Shown here: piece after piece, positions 1 to 16,800 of the stretch | Layout of the letters: each line of letters opens with the position of its first letter | How positions within the stretch are numbered: the stretch's first letter is position 1 | Origin: Pipra filicauda | Lineage: Eukaryota; Chordata; Aves; Passeriformes; Pipridae | Direction: 5' to 3' | Assembly: GCF_003945595.2 (NCBI RefSeq) | Contig: NW_024104346.1 | Span: forward strand, 744,001 to 808,000 | DNA: 64,000 nucleotides | The notes under the pieces: generated by a model | Database searches by the model: none | What the model was told of the DNA's origin: nothing | Seen by the model: only the letters and a program-made list of their open reading frames with translations | Position numbers and translations under genes: made by a program

Positions 1-3000
1 GTTTAAACACAGAAGATCCCATAGACCAGGTGCCAAAATGTTTTTTGCTGCTGAAGGAATAAACCCGGGGTGGTTGATGCTACAGGCAGAACGATGGTGT
101 GTGCAGGGCTGGGAGCACTCACTGCTGCACAGCCAGGGAAACTTCCCTTGGTGTCACAACGGAGCTGTGTGGGTTTCCAGTTCCTCTGGCTGAAATCCTC
201 GGGCTCTCCAGCCTCCCGTTTCTGTTTCTTGCCTTCCCGAGACCCGCGTGGTTTGTGCCGTGAAACGTGAATTCTACACAAGCAGAATTTGAACTGAATT
301 TTAAGTGGTTGTTAAGTAATTGAACTGAAATTTAAATAGTTGTTTTTCTGGTGTAGATACGAGAGGGTGTAGCTGCAGGTCCAGGAAAAAAAAATTTAGA
401 GTCAGGAGGAGGGAAATAATGTGAAATACCAGACTGACTTCTCCAATGAAGTCGCTGTGTCAGGGCAGCTTCTAACCAACAGCGCAGAAAACAGGTGCCA
501 ACACACTTTGACATTCAAAAGCAGAATCCAAATCCTTTTCATTCATTCCCTTCGAAGGTTCAGACACTTGGGTTTCACTGTTTAAGGGCACATTTTAATC
601 ACTGATATTTTGTGCTTTCCAATGGGGTGTTACTGCTCAGGCTGCAACATCAGGGGCTCCCCAGACAGCAGAACCCACTCCACAAAGTGAAGTAAGGAAG
701 GGAAATGTGTGGGAACCCACCACGAATTAGTTGTGAGCAGCTTCCAAAAAACTGACCAACTCTTCTGAACAGCAGCACATTTGAGGCCGAGTCATTCCTA
801 AATGATAGAGCAGGGAAATGCATTAGCTGAAATTATTCATTGCAAAGCTCTTACTAATCCTTTTCCCAGCCCTGCAGAAGCACAGGGGCCTGAGTAAATT
901 TTAATATTATATCAGGTGGCCATTCCTATCAAGACACAATGCACTGTGCAGGGACCATCCTTAACCAAGACATGGTACCCAGTGATTCAGGGGAGGCTGA
1001 ACCTTCCCAAAAGCTCCCAAAGCTCCCCAGGAGACACCTGCAGTGACACGCGGCCAGGGCTGGGTCAAACAGAGGCACAGAAAGAAAAATGCAGTTAATG
1101 TCACATGGCACCTTCACATTTCTCTCCCAACCTGATGAATTGATTTGCATGGGAAACAAAATGTTAAATATGGGAGCTTTGCATAGGCATGGGACCTCTC
1201 CTGATCAGCTTTCTCATGGGAATAGTTTGAGGCTGTATCCCTGTTCTCCTGAGAGGGTCCCAGATCCATCTCCCTATCAGGACTCAGCGATTTGGAAAGC
1301 ACAGAGATAAACCCAAGATTCTTTCCATCCTTCCATTTGAAAAGGCCGATGACGGTGGTTCCTAGAGAGGCTCTTTGACACGGGGACTTGGTTCAGGTTG
1401 TGCATTCAAGATAAAGAAAATACCTGTATAATCCCCTCTGGGAAGAGAGGATAATTACAGAGTGCGGGTTTGAAATACAGCTGATGGCTCTGACCTCCTT
1501 CCCTGGACCATCAATAAATACCTCTCTGCTGAAACACCAGGAAATTGGAGCAGCTGAACTCTGCAGCACCTCCTCCTCGAAAAAGGGCTTTTAGAGGGAT
1601 GGCGGGAGCAGCTGCCCCTGGCTCACCCCCACATCCCGATATTCTTTATGTATGTGCCTCCATCTTATAATTTACATCAGAGACATTCAAAAGAAGGTTA
1701 GGTGAGCTCACTGACAGCTCTTCCTGGAAGACAACAGCAATCCCTCACCTCTGCAGCACTTCCATCAGGGGCTGCCCACAAACATCCCTCAGCCAGAGCT
1801 TCCCCCGCTGCCCGCCCAGGGGGGGCAGAGCGGCAGGACCCCCGCGCAGGGAACAAACAGCTTGGGGCTGTTCTCACCGCAGCTGCAGAGTCGTGGAAGC
1901 AAAACCTCGGCACCTGCAGCAGATTTGGAGGGTGCCGGTGTCCCCCGGCAGCGCAGAACGGCTCCGGTGTCTGTCCCGCAGCGATGCCCGAGGCAGCCGA
2001 GCTGACCGGGGCACGGCCCCGGAGAGGGGCGGGGGGGCTGAGAGGCTTTGGGGGGCCTGGAGACAGCGCTGCGGTGCCTGAAGATGAGCGATTGCTTTAT
2101 CCCAGGTTGTCTCCTGGGGCTATTCACTGATACCTCTTTAAAATGCAATCTCAGCTGTAGCACACCCTAATTTTTAAAGGGATGTCTCAACAAAAGCTCC
2201 AATATTCCAGGGATTCCGCCTTCCCGAGGAGGAGAATTTACCTGTAATGCATCTGAGGAGAGAAGAAAACTGACTTGTAAGACGGGCAGCGATTTGCATG
2301 TTCCCTCTGGACTTGTTTTTCCCCTCGCAGCACCCCGAGCTCCAGCTGGAAATGGAACAGAACAAATAACACCACGATAAGCAACTCAATTCCCAAGTAC
2401 CACAGATTTTCCTGCTTACGAATCATTTTGCAAGCAGGCAGCACATTTCTCCTGTGGAAATGAGTCAGTACTTTTTTTTTTTTTTTTTTTTTTTTTGGTA
2501 GGCAAAGTTTCTTTTCCCTTAAACCCAGAGGTCGGTGTTGTGCTGCCAAACCCCGAGCACTGGCACCGGCGCCTGTAGCTCCCGACAGCACCTGCACGCA
2601 GAGCCCGAGCTGCAAACGCACCTTTTTCACTGAATATTTACATATCAAAGTGGCCATTTCCAGGAATCACAGGGGTAATTTCAGCCACAAACTTTTGTGA
2701 ACACAGATGAGGAGGTGGCGGGAGAGCAGGAGCTTGGGCATGGAGCATCCTCAACCCAGAGCCTGCGAAGAAGGAGGTCCAGGGATGTGGATTGGTCTGT
2801 GCTGGAACTCCTCAGGGAAAAGCACGAAGTTCTCCAAGCCTTTCTAGGCAAAAGCCTTTGAAGAATGGGTTTGTTTTGCTCCTTCTGTGTGACCTGGAAC
2901 TTAAAAGCCAAGGGAGCCACCTCTGCAAGCCAGAACAGAAGTGGCAGAAACTTCGTGGTTTCTTTTGGAACACTTTGAAGGCACAAGGCTCCTTGCTCCA

Positions 3001-5108
3001 TCCACAGGATTCACAGCCAAGGGATCCATTCAGAAGTGGTTTTAATCTTTCTCCTGGCTGTCTCCTGAAAAACCCTCACAGAGACATGGCTGTGACATTC
3101 CATCCCACCCACAGCATCGCCAGAGGTGCCAGGACCTCGTGTTGTTCATGGGAATTGCCTTTCCACGCTTGTCTGCTGCTCCAAGGAGCACATCACATCC
3201 TGTGCTCAGGCCATGGACCAGCTCCTCCTGGCTACATTTGCCACCCAGGGAATTCTCACCTGAAGAAAGCTCTCACCAGAGATCACTTGGCAAGTTTTAA
3301 TTGGGTATCACAGCATCCCTCCCAGGTAGACATTATTATATTATATTATATTATTATCTCCAATTTGTTGCTGGAGACAGTCAAGCCCAAATTGGGGTGG
3401 TGACCTGCCCTGTGTTGTAACACAATTCCATGCTGGCTGTGCCAGACACAGGGAGACAATCCCAGGCAAGCAGTGTCCTCCAGCTCAGGGAAGTCAAGGG
3501 ATGAAGCTTTTGGTGTTCTTGGGCACCAAGAACTGTTTGGAATCACCCTCTCTCTCTGTATCAGGGGCTTTTGTGCCACAGCAGATGGAGTTGTATGAGC
3601 TTCATCATCTGCCAGTTACACCCAGGGTACGTTTAAAAGACAAACCAGAGCTGACTCAGCACAAAAAAGGCACCTCTGGTGGGAGATCACAAGTCCTGTG
3701 GTTCACAGGGAAGACAAAGCCACATGTACCTGCTGTGAGCACTGAGGCAGGTGGTTGGTGTGGGAGTTCATGTCTCTCTCCACTGCTGCTCAACACACAC
3801 CTGAAACAGGGTGCATTGCAAGGGGCACCTTGGGGTGTTAAAGGCAGCAGAGAGATGCTGAGCCTGATGGACACGATTCCTGGGATGTTGTACAGAAGAA
3901 GTGAGAATTGTTTCCCTTCCCACACTCAGCAAGGGGTTGTACACCTGCTATTGCCACACTGCCCTTCCCAGCAGCCAACTCCAAAACCCCAGAGCACCAC
4001 GGGCCAGGACAATGTGGTGACAAACAGCTCTACCCCACAGCACCAACAGAAAACCCGGAGCCATAAAAACAGAGGCTGTGCTTGATCAGTCTGCAGCACA
4101 GACCCTCCCAGCACTTGGGCAGTAGCTAAAGCCTGCATTGCTTAGAGAGGCATCCCCACAGGCTGGAATTGCACACACACACAGATCATGCCCATGTACC
4201 TGATCTTTGGTAAATCATTTAACTTGCTCTGTGCCTCAGCTTTCCCCAGCTGCACTAAGGAGCCGGCTCGAGCCAGGAGTGATTTTATGGCTTTGGTGGC
4301 TGGTGCTGTACCAGCACCAGGCTGAGGATTAGTAATGCATGAAGCTCTTTGAGGTCTGCCAGAATAACCTTTTTCCAAAATCAGTTTTCCGTTTCCAACC
4401 CAACCCCCCTGAGCTGTGGCTGCCCCACAGTGCTCACCTGCATCCAGGAGCTCGGCAGGTCAAAGTGCTTCACAGGGGCTTTAGTTGGTGAGATCTGCAG
4501 CCAAGCTCACCTGGATTTGCTGAATTAGAAGTAGCAGGATTAACCTGAATAAACAACCATCCAAAGGGAAAAAAACACTTGGCAGCTAAAGAAGAGAGCA
4601 AAAAAATTTAGGGGGGCAGAGTGAAGCAACTAAGCCTCAATAAATAATAAGTGCAGATGGCAAAGACCTTCCACTTCCCAGAGGCTTTCTGAGCAGTTGC
4701 TGGTGGGCTAACATCTCCTTCCCCTTTCTTTGGCTGAATCAGCCCAAACCCAGTTTGTACCCTGCCCTTTATACCTTCCTGGGGTGTGGTGGGGTGACCC
4801 ATGTGTGCCCCATCCCTCTCATCAGGCAGGGCCGGAGGGGCACTGGTTTGGGCACCAGTATCCCACCCTTCCCTTGTCAACCTGTGTAAAGTGTGAGCGA
4901 GCATCTCTGGGATGTGTTTCTGCTGAAAACCCATGGTCAGGGTTCAGGGGGATGAGCAGGGTGAGAGCCTGTGGGAAAGGTCCTCCCCCACGCCAAAAAT
5001 GGGTGTCTCTTATGGCTGATCCCAGAGAACCTCAGAGGGGGTGACCAGCGCAGTGACACGATGTGACATTTCTATTCCCAGCTGCAAAGCACCCCGTGGG
5101 GTTTGGGT

Positions 5109-5378
5109 CCGTGCCGTGCCCGGCTGCCCCCCTGCCCCGCGGGGCCCCCGCTCGTGCTTGGGGCCGTTCAGTGCCTCAAACCCCGTCACCAAATCCCCGT
5201 CTGGCTCCCGTGGGTCGTTTCTCTGCGCCGTGGCCGGGGTGACCCCTCGGCACGAGGCTGTGGGAGCAGCACCGGCGGGGTCAGGAGCCTGCAGCCCCCC
5301 GGCCCGGCCGGGAAGGGCGCAGGGGGTCGGCGCCGGGGGCGTGGGGCTGTCGGCCGCGCTGAGCCCCCCGCCCGCTCT
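5109..5378. promoter_or_regulatory. CpG island inside TFAP2E intron 3
   Basis: By eye about 30 CpG dinucleotides fall in roughly 280 bases at high GC, against a mostly CpG-poor intron. Intragenic CpG islands often mark alternative promoters or methylation-sensitive enhancers. From memory, human TFAP2E has a cancer-methylated CpG region around its intron 3, which would make this a candidate counterpart, but I could not align them. No TATA box or clear initiator is visible. Confidence 0.6.
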
Positions 5379-5400
5379 CATGCTTCCTTCTTGTCTGCAG

Positions 5401-5619
5401 GCTGGCTCAGGTGCTCCGATCACCTGCTGCTTGCGGGAACGGGAAAGCAGCAACTGAAGATCGAGGGGGACTTTTGGTTTACTCAGATGACAAGAGACAA
5501 TTTTGGTTCCCCAAAAGCCAAGGAAACAAAGCTGTCAGGCTTTAATGGTAGCTTGTCTCCCTCCTGCAGCATGTTTATGGGCAAACAAGCTGCAGATCAG
5601 ACCAGGCAAACAGCAGCAG
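5401..5619 (+). other. Candidate in-frame cassette exon in TFAP2E intron 3
   Basis: The segment is preceded by a strong acceptor (tgcttccttcttgtctgcag) and followed by a consensus donor (gtgagg). It is 219 nt, a multiple of three. TFAP2E introns 3 and 4 flank exon 4 so that intron 3 is phase 1, and read in that phase the segment is open throughout: G-W-L-R-C-S-D at the start and R-Q-T-A-A at the end, rejoining the Val of exon 4. It would add 73 residues between the activation and DNA-binding regions. It resembles no domain I know. The alternative is a chance splice-like segment within a regulatory element beside the CpG island. Confidence 0.25.
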
Positions 5620-8084
5620 GTGAGGCCAAATAACAATAATTCATAATTAATGGCGAATGTGGCTTTGTTTATTCTTGTTGTGTTGAGGCAATGCTAATGG
5701 ATGAAGCTGTTACAGGACTCTGGGGACCGGCTCAGTTCCCAGCACTGCCGCCTGCTCTGCCCCTCTCTCACCCCTCGTGTGCCCCGTGAGGGCACGAGCT
5801 CCCTGTGACATGGGTGCCCTGTCCCACACTGCACGAGCCCAGAGTGACGGGGCTGTGGCCTCGGCTGAGGCCTCGAGGCAGAAGAGCAGTGCCAATATCC
5901 ATGCTCAGTGCCAGTGCCTGGCCCCGTTTGCTCGTGGCCTGGAGCGGGGCCGACCCCACTGCACTGGGGCCGGGGCACAGCTTTCCAGGGGATTTGTTTC
6001 TCACAGTAGCACCATCCCTAAAAGCTCCAGTCCATGTTTGCCAAGTGTTGTGGTGTCTCCATGCTGCACATCAGCATCACCCGTGCCTCCCCACCATGTG
6101 GGGCGACCAGCAAATGCACCAGAGACGCACCCAACCCCTCCCCAGCCCTGTTTTCCGTGGGCTCCAGTGTTAACTCGCACTGGTGCCAGATGGGTTTGCC
6201 CCCTCCCCAGACGCGCCGTGTCCCTCGGGTGTGTGGTGAGGCACAATCCCTCTCCCTGCATGGCTCTGCCATCCCTCGGTGTGTGCAGGTCCCTGGCCAC
6301 GCATGCAGCTCGAACACAGCCCCTGCATGATCACGGGCATGCACAGAGACACCCGTACAACACGCCTGGCAGAGGGGGTCACCTATGCACAGCCCTTCAT
6401 ACGACACTACAGGCAACACCTTCCCCCCTAGGGGGGCTGGCTTGGGGGGTGGTCCTTGCTGCAGCAGAACCCCCACGCTGGGACCGGGACCTGCAGGGCT
6501 TTGGGTATTTGCAAACCACGCTGTGACTTTTGATTCTAAAGGATCCCCTGGAGACTGACCTAACCTGTTCTGGGACTGTGGAAGAAAGCTTTGAAGTCGC
6601 TGCTTCCTGGAAATAGTTTTGGTTTCCTATGTCTCATGGGGATGTTCCTGTACTTGTTCTTCCCTGAACATCCCTGAACCAGCCTCAGTCATGGCAAACA
6701 CCCACTGCAGCTGCTGGTTCCAGCAGGGCACTGGTGCATCCCGCCCTTCACTCCCTGACTTTGTCTAAGTTTCATGTTGGGAGGAAACTCCACGTCCTTC
6801 AGTTCATTTCCATTCATCCTTTAGTCTTAAAACATGAGCCATTTTTATGTAAAGTGCTGATTTTTGTTGCCACGCTAAAAGTCATTGAGCTGGATTTACA
6901 ATGTGCTGATTGTAAGCACCCCCTCACAGGTCCAGTCCTGCACCCTCCCCTATTAATTCTGGGTTTTCTGTTTCGTTTTGGCCATGTGTGTTTCCTCTAT
7001 AAACCCTGCACCTCACCCTGGCATTCGCTGCTGTGTTACTTGCAGGAACCATCTGACTGTGGAACAGTCATTCCCGAGGAACCACAAAGAATGCCAGGGA
7101 CAAAATGATCTTTGGATTCCTTCAAAACCTGTATTGTTCCCCAAGTTAAATTGGTTATTAGTTTCAGAACATGAAAGCCAAAGAGATTTGGCACAAGTCT
7201 CAGCCACAGTTTTAACCTGTAAAGGTTTATTGCGTCTAAGAACGTTTCTTATGGAATGACAAATGGGAAAACTGAGCCCCTTCATCCCTGTGCGACGCCA
7301 CGGGCCTGATGCAATGCTGCAGTCACCAGTGCCTAACCTCGTGTTAATTGACTTTTGCCCATTAAGTAAAGGGAAGTCTGTGCTGGATAAATTTGGTTTG
7401 ATCTTCTCAAGCTTCCTTTAAGGGAGGGATGATGAAAGTTCAGGGCTGTGGCTGGTTGTGGGGCTAATCCCAAAGCTGAAGGCAGAGACTCTCTCCCCTG
7501 GTTCCCATGGGTGCACGCTGGAAGCACAGCTCTCAGCCAGCCCAGCAGCTCCTGGATTTGGGGCAGGGAATGGAGGTGGTGGCTCAGGGGGTTGATCCTG
7601 CCCGGTGGGACACAGCGTGTGCCAGGCAGAGCTGGGATGCAGCCAAGATCCTGGGAGGGGATCGGTGCCCCAGACAGGGGGACCAGCCACACTTCGCCCT
7701 GCCAGCCACCTCCACGGAGCACCCAGAGGGGGCAGGGAGGGGAGCTGCTCACAGGTCCAGCCAGTGACACTGTGGACAGTCCTCAGCCTTCCAGGAGACC
7801 AGCCCAAAACCTTGGCTTTAATTACAGCCGAGCTGGGAGGTGTGGGAATGCAGGCAAGAGCAGCATCCAGGCTTCTTCCTTTCTGTGACCTTTACTTAGT
7901 TTAGTTTCATCATTGAGGAAAACAGGGAACTAACTGAGACATCCCAGCAGCTGTTCTGCTGTTTGTGGATGGCGGGACGTGGTGTGGGAGGCTGCAGAGC
8001 TGCCCAGAGTCACCGCTCAGTGTCCCTGGCTCCGGGCTCTCTCAGCCACAGTCTCCCCTTCTCTCTCCCTTCCTTGTCTCCCAG

Positions 8085-12598
<4,514 letters not shown>

Positions 12599-12728
12599 CG
12601 CGCTGCCTCCCCCCGCTGGGAGCTCCCCCCGGGCACCGGGACGGGCAGAGACGAGACCCCAGTGCACTGTTTTCTGAACTGCTGCGTTTGAACGTGGGAG
12701 GAAACTCGTGAAGCAAAGAGAGAAAAGG

Positions 12729-12758
<30 letters not shown>
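12729..12758. repeat. A30 homopolymer in TFAP2E 3'UTR
   Basis: Thirty consecutive A with no AATAAA just before it, so it is not a genomic copy of a normal poly(A) site. It can pair with the T24 run 88 nt downstream. Confidence 0.9.
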
Positions 12759-12761
<3 letters not shown>

Positions 12762-12846
12762 AGATTTAAAGAATTTAAGAAGAAAACAGCTCTAATGGAC
12801 GTAGTGAGGTTGAGGGAAGTCAGGCTGATGGCTTTGGGGTTTTGCC

Positions 12847-12870
12847 TTTTTTTTTTTTTTTTTTTTTTTT
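12847..12870. repeat. T24 homopolymer in TFAP2E 3'UTR
   Basis: Twenty-four consecutive T, complementary to the upstream A30 run in the same transcript. Confidence 0.9.
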
Positions 12871-13427
12871 AAATCGTGGATGCAGGAAGACAAGTCATGT
12901 GCAATTTGAGTTTGTTTTGTTTTGTTTTTAAAAAAAACCCGTAGTGAAATCCTGAAGTGCTCCGGGAATTTGCTTCAGCTGAAAAACTGAGAGGAAAGAG
13001 GAGAAGCCTCGTCAGTGCAAGACCCAGAGCAGGAGCAGCCAAGGGCAGGGGGATGGAGCACTGGCTGCACCTGGATTTATCCACTGGTTTTGAGGCAAAC
13101 ACACAGGAAACCTTCCCCACCTACAGCCCATCCCTAACGCCAGGCCAAGGAAAATTGCCAGAAGAACTGCTTTGGATTTAAAGCAGGTTCAGACTCCGTT
13201 TACAGCTTCAAACTGAGACTCACTGTGGATTTTCCCATGGGCTGAGGAGCCCCAAGCCTTGGCACGAGGGAGGAACAACCCCCCAGCCAACAGGTCCCAA
13301 GGAGAGCCCTCCCAACCACTGCCCTCGTGGCTGGGGACAAGGCAGGTGAAGTTAAACCCAGGACTAATTAAACCTCCACAACCTGCAGATAACAGCACAC
13401 AAGTTTCTAAAACAAACAATAATAGTT

Positions 13428-13433
13428 AATAAA
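13428..13433 (+). terminator. TFAP2E: Proximal polyadenylation signal of TFAP2E
   Basis: AATAAA in the context agttaataaagcacaagg. Use of this site would give a 3'UTR of about 850 nt without the U-rich tract. Confidence 0.5.
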
Positions 13434-13560
13434 GCACAAGGAGCAGAACTTGAACCAGGCCAAACTGAACTGTTCTAAATCTGTATATATTTATTTATGT
13501 GTAATTAAAATCTGAAAGTTTTAAAATGTCCAGTGCAAGTTATTTATATCGAACTGAGTT

Positions 13561-13646
13561 GGGTTTTTTTTGTTTTGCCTTTTTTGTTTGTTTGCTTGTT
13601 TTGGGTTGCTTTTTTTGTTTTGTTTTGGTTTTTTGTTTTTTTTTTG
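13561..13646 (+). repeat. U/GU-rich low-complexity tract in TFAP2E 3'UTR
   Basis: Runs of T broken by G (gttttgcctttttt, gtttgtttgcttgttttggg). In RNA this would be a long U/GU-rich tract of the kind bound by ELAV-like or CELF proteins. It also lies 130-210 nt beyond the proximal AATAAA. Confidence 0.7.
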
Positions 13647-13842
13647 AAAGATGAAAATCTTTGGATTTTCTGCCATTAGAAATGGGAATGAAGTTTTGGA
13701 TCCACCAAACTGTAGCATGGACAGGTTAGGCTGTGATGATGATAACTCTAGAAGTTCTGCAGGATTTTGTACTTGCTGTTGTTTCTCTTAATGCTGCAAT
13801 AGATGTACGACACCCACACCACAATGTCATTCTCATTCTCTT

Positions 13843-13848
13843 AATAAA
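13843..13848 (+). terminator. TFAP2E: Distal polyadenylation signal of TFAP2E
   Basis: AATAAA in ctcttaataaacctctttt, followed by a T-rich stretch and then cgtctttgtgag, a plausible GU/U-rich downstream element. It is the last good signal before the gap and the likely main 3' end. Confidence 0.65.
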
Positions 13849-13869
13849 CCTCTTTTTATTTGAAGAAAG

Positions 13870-16800
13870 CACCTCCATCGTCTTTGTGAGAAGGATCCTC
13901 GGCCTCTGTGGTTGCACCTTGAAACAGATTATGTGGATTAATTATATAGGAATTACATAGATTTAAGAAAGAATCCTCCAGCTTCGTGGCTGGGGTTTGC
14001 CTGACACCCCAAAGGGAGCTCAGGGAGTGACAGGAGCTGGAGTTCATGTCCCAGAGTCCCCAGCCCTGGTGCCGAGCCAGCCGGCGCCGCTGGAGATGAG
14101 CAGTGAGATGATGTGTCTGCTGATGTTTCAGAACTACTCAGGGTAGTCAAATCTAAACCTGTCTGTGAAGACCTGCAGAAGGACCTCATGGTATCAGTGA
14201 TAAATTAGAAGATAAAGGAACCCCACTAATCTGCAGGCAATGAAGCTCCAGGTCAGCTGCTGTTCCAGCCACCTCGTGCTCTCAGAGCTCGGAAACAAGC
14301 CCGAAGGGAATGGTTAGAAAAGGATTGACAGAGCAGAGAGCAGACCCTGCTGCAGGACATCTGTGTGTGCCCAGGGCCACTCTGTCCTGAATGGCACCTG
14401 CAGACCTGGCTGGTTTACCAGCTGGTAAATCCAGGGGGATCTCAGGTGGGAACAGCTGCCATGGGAGGCAGGACCAGGGGTTAGAGCTGCAGGAGGAAGC
14501 ACATCAGCAGTGTGTGACAGAGGTGTGGAAAACTGCCGGATAAAGGAACATAAACAGGGAAAGATGACACCAAAACGAGAGGCAGGACCCTGTGGAATGG
14601 TCAGGAAGCAGCTCTGAACAAGTGAGTCTTACCTGTCTCAGGTAAGAAGCTGTGATGTTCCATGGAAGGAGGTGTAAAACTGGCTTTTGACGCAATGGAA
14701 GAGGGTGATTTTAGGGAGTCTTCCCTACACATCCATGGCTCCTCACAGCCAGAGGCTGGACAGCTGGAATGGGACCGAGCCAGGGCAGCACTCCCTATAT
14801 TGGACCCTTCTCAGAGAGGTACCTGTTGAGTTTCTCTGGAGATGCACAATAGGCTGATGGTAACAGAGGAAAACCCCAAACTGTCCCAAAAGGGCCCACG
14901 GGAGGTTTGAAACAAACCTCCTTCCTTTCAGAAAAGTGTGAAAGGAAACATTTCATGTCCTAATATAATTTGTGGGGATGGCTCAGCATCAGAAACTTGC
15001 ATTTAAATATTCCCTTCAAAGCTTAGGGAGGCATTTAAATTGGGAATTGGATTGGTATGAGGTTTGTGAAAGCAAAGACCTAAATGACGGGCTCTGCAGG
15101 TCTGGTTTTGCTCTGGACCTTCCCAAAGGAAGAGCCAAGGAACAGGGAGGAGCCAGGGAGCAGAATGGAAAAACTACAGACACATCAGAGGCTTGTTTAC
15201 ACTTCAAAGCCAGTTTGGATAATTCAGGGTGTGAGCCAAAAGCACAAAAAACTATTCCTATTTAAAATTATTCCAAAGTAGGAGCGCCCTGTTCTGCATC
15301 AGCATAATCCACATTTAAATGGATTATGATAAAGGGGAGTAAGGTGCTTTTGTGCTACAATACAGGTTTCCCTACATGGGGTTATTTAGGATAACTATCC
15401 TGAAATAATTCCATTTGCAGACATCCTCTGGAGCACAGTATCAGAGCCGAGCAAGCGACGCCCCGACACAGGATGAAAGTGTTTGTGTGCACACTGTAAT
15501 ATACAGGCGTGAAATATCATTTCCTAATTTAATCACATTATGCAAACCTGGCTTGGTTGGGGCACTTTGAATATCAAGGAATTCTTAGACACAGCAGCGA
15601 TGAGCAACACAGAGAATCAGGATCTGTCTCCAGTAATTACACACCACATCCATGGGGTGGAAAATACCTCCCTCCTCGCTTTCCTCCTCGGGTACCTGCA
15701 AGTCTCTGGAATGTTTTATGAGGAACAGTCTGGTGCCCGACAGGCCAGGATGCCTCCAGTGACCTGTGAGTGGGAGGAAGTCGGATGATCTGGATTCACT
15801 TGTTGATTCCACCACAGATGCTCAAGACCAGCAATGGACACGTCACGCAGGATCAACTTTCTAAAAGCACTGAAACTTCCCAAAATTTTGGACACACTTC
15901 ATTCCTGTAGGCCCACAGAGACACCCCAGAAGAGTCAGGGGTCGTGCCAGGCCAATTCTTGTCCCTACTGGAGTTCCCTCTCAGCTCACTGTCAAACGAG
16001 GCCATTCCCTGACGTGTCCTCCGCCCTTCCATCCAAACAGAAAAAAGGGAATTTTACACAATTCTGGGCTCAACCCTGGTATAAATTCCCACACTGATTA
16101 CAAATCTCATCGTGGGAAAATACGTAATTTTGTGTCAAAGAGTAAAAATAGATCCAGGCTCATGGTTTCTACGCTTGTTATAGAACAGGCTGGAATTTCA
16201 ATCCTAAAGGGAAATTGAAACAAAAAAAGATCTTTTTTGAATTAATTTTGAATGAGTGACAAATCCAGAGAAACCACATGCCAAGCCCTGACAAGTGAAA
16301 AAGAAAAGGAACATTATCAAAAACTCCTCAGTCTCTGAGAGTCAGTTGTCCCAAGGGCAAACTGGGGGGAACAAGGAGCTGTGGCTGTGCTGCATCATTA
16401 ACGCCAGTGAGCAGAGGCTGTGCTGGAATTCCACATGGCTTTGGACACACTAAATAATTACCTCTAAGCAGGCACCTTAAAAGCAACGGGGTAATAACAG
16501 CTCTTGGTGTGAAACAACCCAATAAGCAGAGTTTGCTGACCTGTAGTTAATGCATTCCTTCATACAGGAGAGTCCATTAAATTCCCAGCTTTACATGCAG
16601 AATCCAAGGAGCCACATGGCCTGTGAGCAAGGGAAGTTTTTCCTGTTAGTGCAACTGAATCAAAACACCAAAACTGGAAACGTTTTCAAACGAGGCAGTA
16701 AAATAAATGTTATTTGTGAGGGTGACGCAATGATCCCAAGATTATTGGTTTAGACTTCGTGTTCCCTGTCCAGGCTGCACATGGAACATGTGGAGCCTTC

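Larger units (their letters stand above)
1..8084 (+). other. TFAP2E: TFAP2E intron 3 (partial, non-coding)
   Basis: No AP-2 exon was found here. I looked for the short exon 3 (LDQSVIKK type end) and did not see it, so it should lie to the left. The stretch holds a T25 run at 2472-2496, a short AT microsatellite near 3335-3357, a CpG-rich patch at about 1780-2060, a stronger CpG island at about 5109-5378, an exon-like segment at 5401-5619 and an AT-rich block with AACAAT cores at 5628-5700. The remaining open frames look fortuitous. Confidence 0.7.
12599..13865 (+). other. TFAP2E: TFAP2E 3'UTR
   Basis: Begins after the TAA and extends to a probable end shortly after the distal AATAAA at 13843-13848. 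It contains an A30 run (12729-12758), a T24 run (12847-12870), a proximal AATAAA (13428-13433) and a long U/GU-rich tract (about 13561-13646). The end point is inferred from signals, not transcript data. Confidence 0.7.

Noticed and set aside
2472..2496. T25 run as a retroposon tail
   Set aside because: No target-site duplication or SINE/LINE body could be seen beside it; kept only as a homopolymer.
5777..6526. 249-codon plus-strand open frame in TFAP2E intron 3
   Set aside because: Its and adjacent frames are all open because of GC content; no splice phase or family resemblance supports it.
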